A DNA stretch of 64,000 nt from Fervidobacterium nodosum Rt17-B1 (GTDB lineage: Bacteria; Thermotogota; Thermotogae; Thermotogales; Fervidobacteriaceae). The notes beneath the pieces are model-generated. The model made no database searches. It had not been told where the DNA came from and saw nothing but the letters and a program-made list of their open reading frames with translations. Location: assembly GCF_000017545.1 (NCBI RefSeq), contig NC_009718.1, positions 992,001 through 1,056,000 of the forward strand, in the 5' to 3' direction. Position 1 is the stretch's first letter. Each line of letters opens with the position of its first letter. Made by a program: the position numbers and the translations under genes. Positions 63,481-64,000 of the stretch are shown in pieces.

Positions 63481-64000
63481 TTAGGAATTTAGTTCACTAT
63501 CTTCGAATTCTATCTTTCCAGTTATTTTGGATTTATAACATCTTTCATCTGCAAGTTTCAATACCTTGTTGATATCCCCTTCCGCAGGATAGATTGCAAC
63601 ACCTGTTGAAAATGTCATACCCGCTGAAGAACTAAAGCAATCTAATATCCTTCCAATTACCTTTTCGACGATAGTTTCTTCAGTTGTATTGAGTATAATT
63701 ATGACTTCATCACCACCATAACGGAACGCGATATCTGTTTTTCGTATGTTCATATTTATACACTTACCAAATTTCTTCAAAATTTCATCGCCTTTCTCAT
63801 GTCCATACATATCGTTAATCATCTTAAATTTGTTCAAGTCTAAAAACGCTAGTGAAAAACTGTTAAGTGGAATGTTCTGAATAAATTCCTCGAATGTTCT
63901 TCGTGTCTTCAACCCAGTCAATACATCAATCTCCGCTTTTTCTTTCACTGTCTCAAAAAACCTTCTGTTTTCAAGTATAAAAGCCATCTGGTCAGCAAGG
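63481..64000 (-). CDS. GGDEF-domain protein (probable diguanylate cyclase), cut by window edge
   Basis: The C-terminal part of a larger protein. DVLTGLKTRRTFEEF begins the GGDEF domain, FLDLNKFKMINDMYGHEKGDEIL carries the metal and GTP-binding residues (cited in parts: LDLNKFKMINDMYGHEKGDE), and RKTDIAFRYGGDEVIIIL shows the active-site GGDEV variant preceded by an RxxD inhibitory site at the correct five-residue distance. Upstream LADQMAFILENRRFF resembles the last helix of a GAF sensor domain. Product feedback is therefore likely. It heads the operon leading to fliR and flhB, linking cyclic-di-GMP with motility. Confidence 0.88.
   Translation of the reverse strand, partial: LADQMAFILENRRFFETVKEKAEIDVLTGLKTRRTFEEFIQNIPLNSFSLAFLDLNKFKMINDMYGHEKGDEILKKFGKCINMNIRKTDIAFRYGGDEVIIILNTTEETIVEKVIGRILDCFSSSAGMTFSTGVAIYPAEGDINKVLKLADERCYKSKITGKIEFEDSELNS

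Overview
The window is AT-rich bacterial chromosome. Its features (very frequent TTG and GTG starts behind strong GGAGG-type ribosome sites, extended -10 promoters, a Csh-type I-B CRISPR system, a BFN-domain nuclease like those of Thermotoga, and flagellar genes mixed with lipid and envelope genes) point to the Thermotogota, most likely near Fervidobacterium. The genus is an inference from gene content, not a database result.

Layout. 1-2606 (minus strand) is a chemotaxis-type cluster: a CheA-like kinase running off the left edge, a possible CheW-like protein and a CheR methyltransferase with a TPR tail. A palindromic divergent promoter region separates it from a plus-strand run: SLOG protein, DMT transporter, MreB, and two flagellar rod proteins (2746-6731). 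6865-17660 holds a HEAT-repeat protein, PlsY, two exported propeller or hydrolase-like proteins, a TPR protein, PlsC, a bifunctional nuclease, a DUF3307-like membrane protein and PheT.

17702-20481 is anomalous. A nitroreductase gene and a convergent MoxR-type ATPase gene both end inside one solitary, perfect copy of the CRISPR repeat (18306-18335). An unrecognised 369-codon gene lies upstream of the ATPase.

20612-41240 is a complete type I-B CRISPR-Cas locus, all on the plus strand: cas6, cas8b/csh1 (with a probable internal start for a Cas11 small subunit), cas7/csh2, cas5, cas3, a leader with inverted repeats, an array of 178 intact repeats (27473-39229) with a decaying tail, then cas4, cas1 and cas2. 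The spacers contain families that repeatedly sample the same variable genes and hairpins of related mobile elements. Three of them end in the complement of the repeat itself.

41377-51686 is housekeeping: a second DMT transporter, an ABC-F ATPase, GNAT, endonuclease IV, a START-domain protein, thiamine pyrophosphokinase, Dxr, RseP, IspG, SurE, peptide deformylase and a small unknown protein. 51878-57753 has a large cellobiose-phosphorylase-like protein, a SIMPL-domain protein and a phosphohexomutase. tRNA-Leu(UAA) and initiator tRNA-Met follow behind a consensus promoter. 58037-64000 is a minus-strand operon: GGDEF protein (cut by the right edge), ABC exporter, radical SAM protein, FliR, FlhB and an unknown protein.

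All identifications come from reading motifs by eye; no searches were run. The only stretches over 300 bases without genes lie in the CRISPR array.
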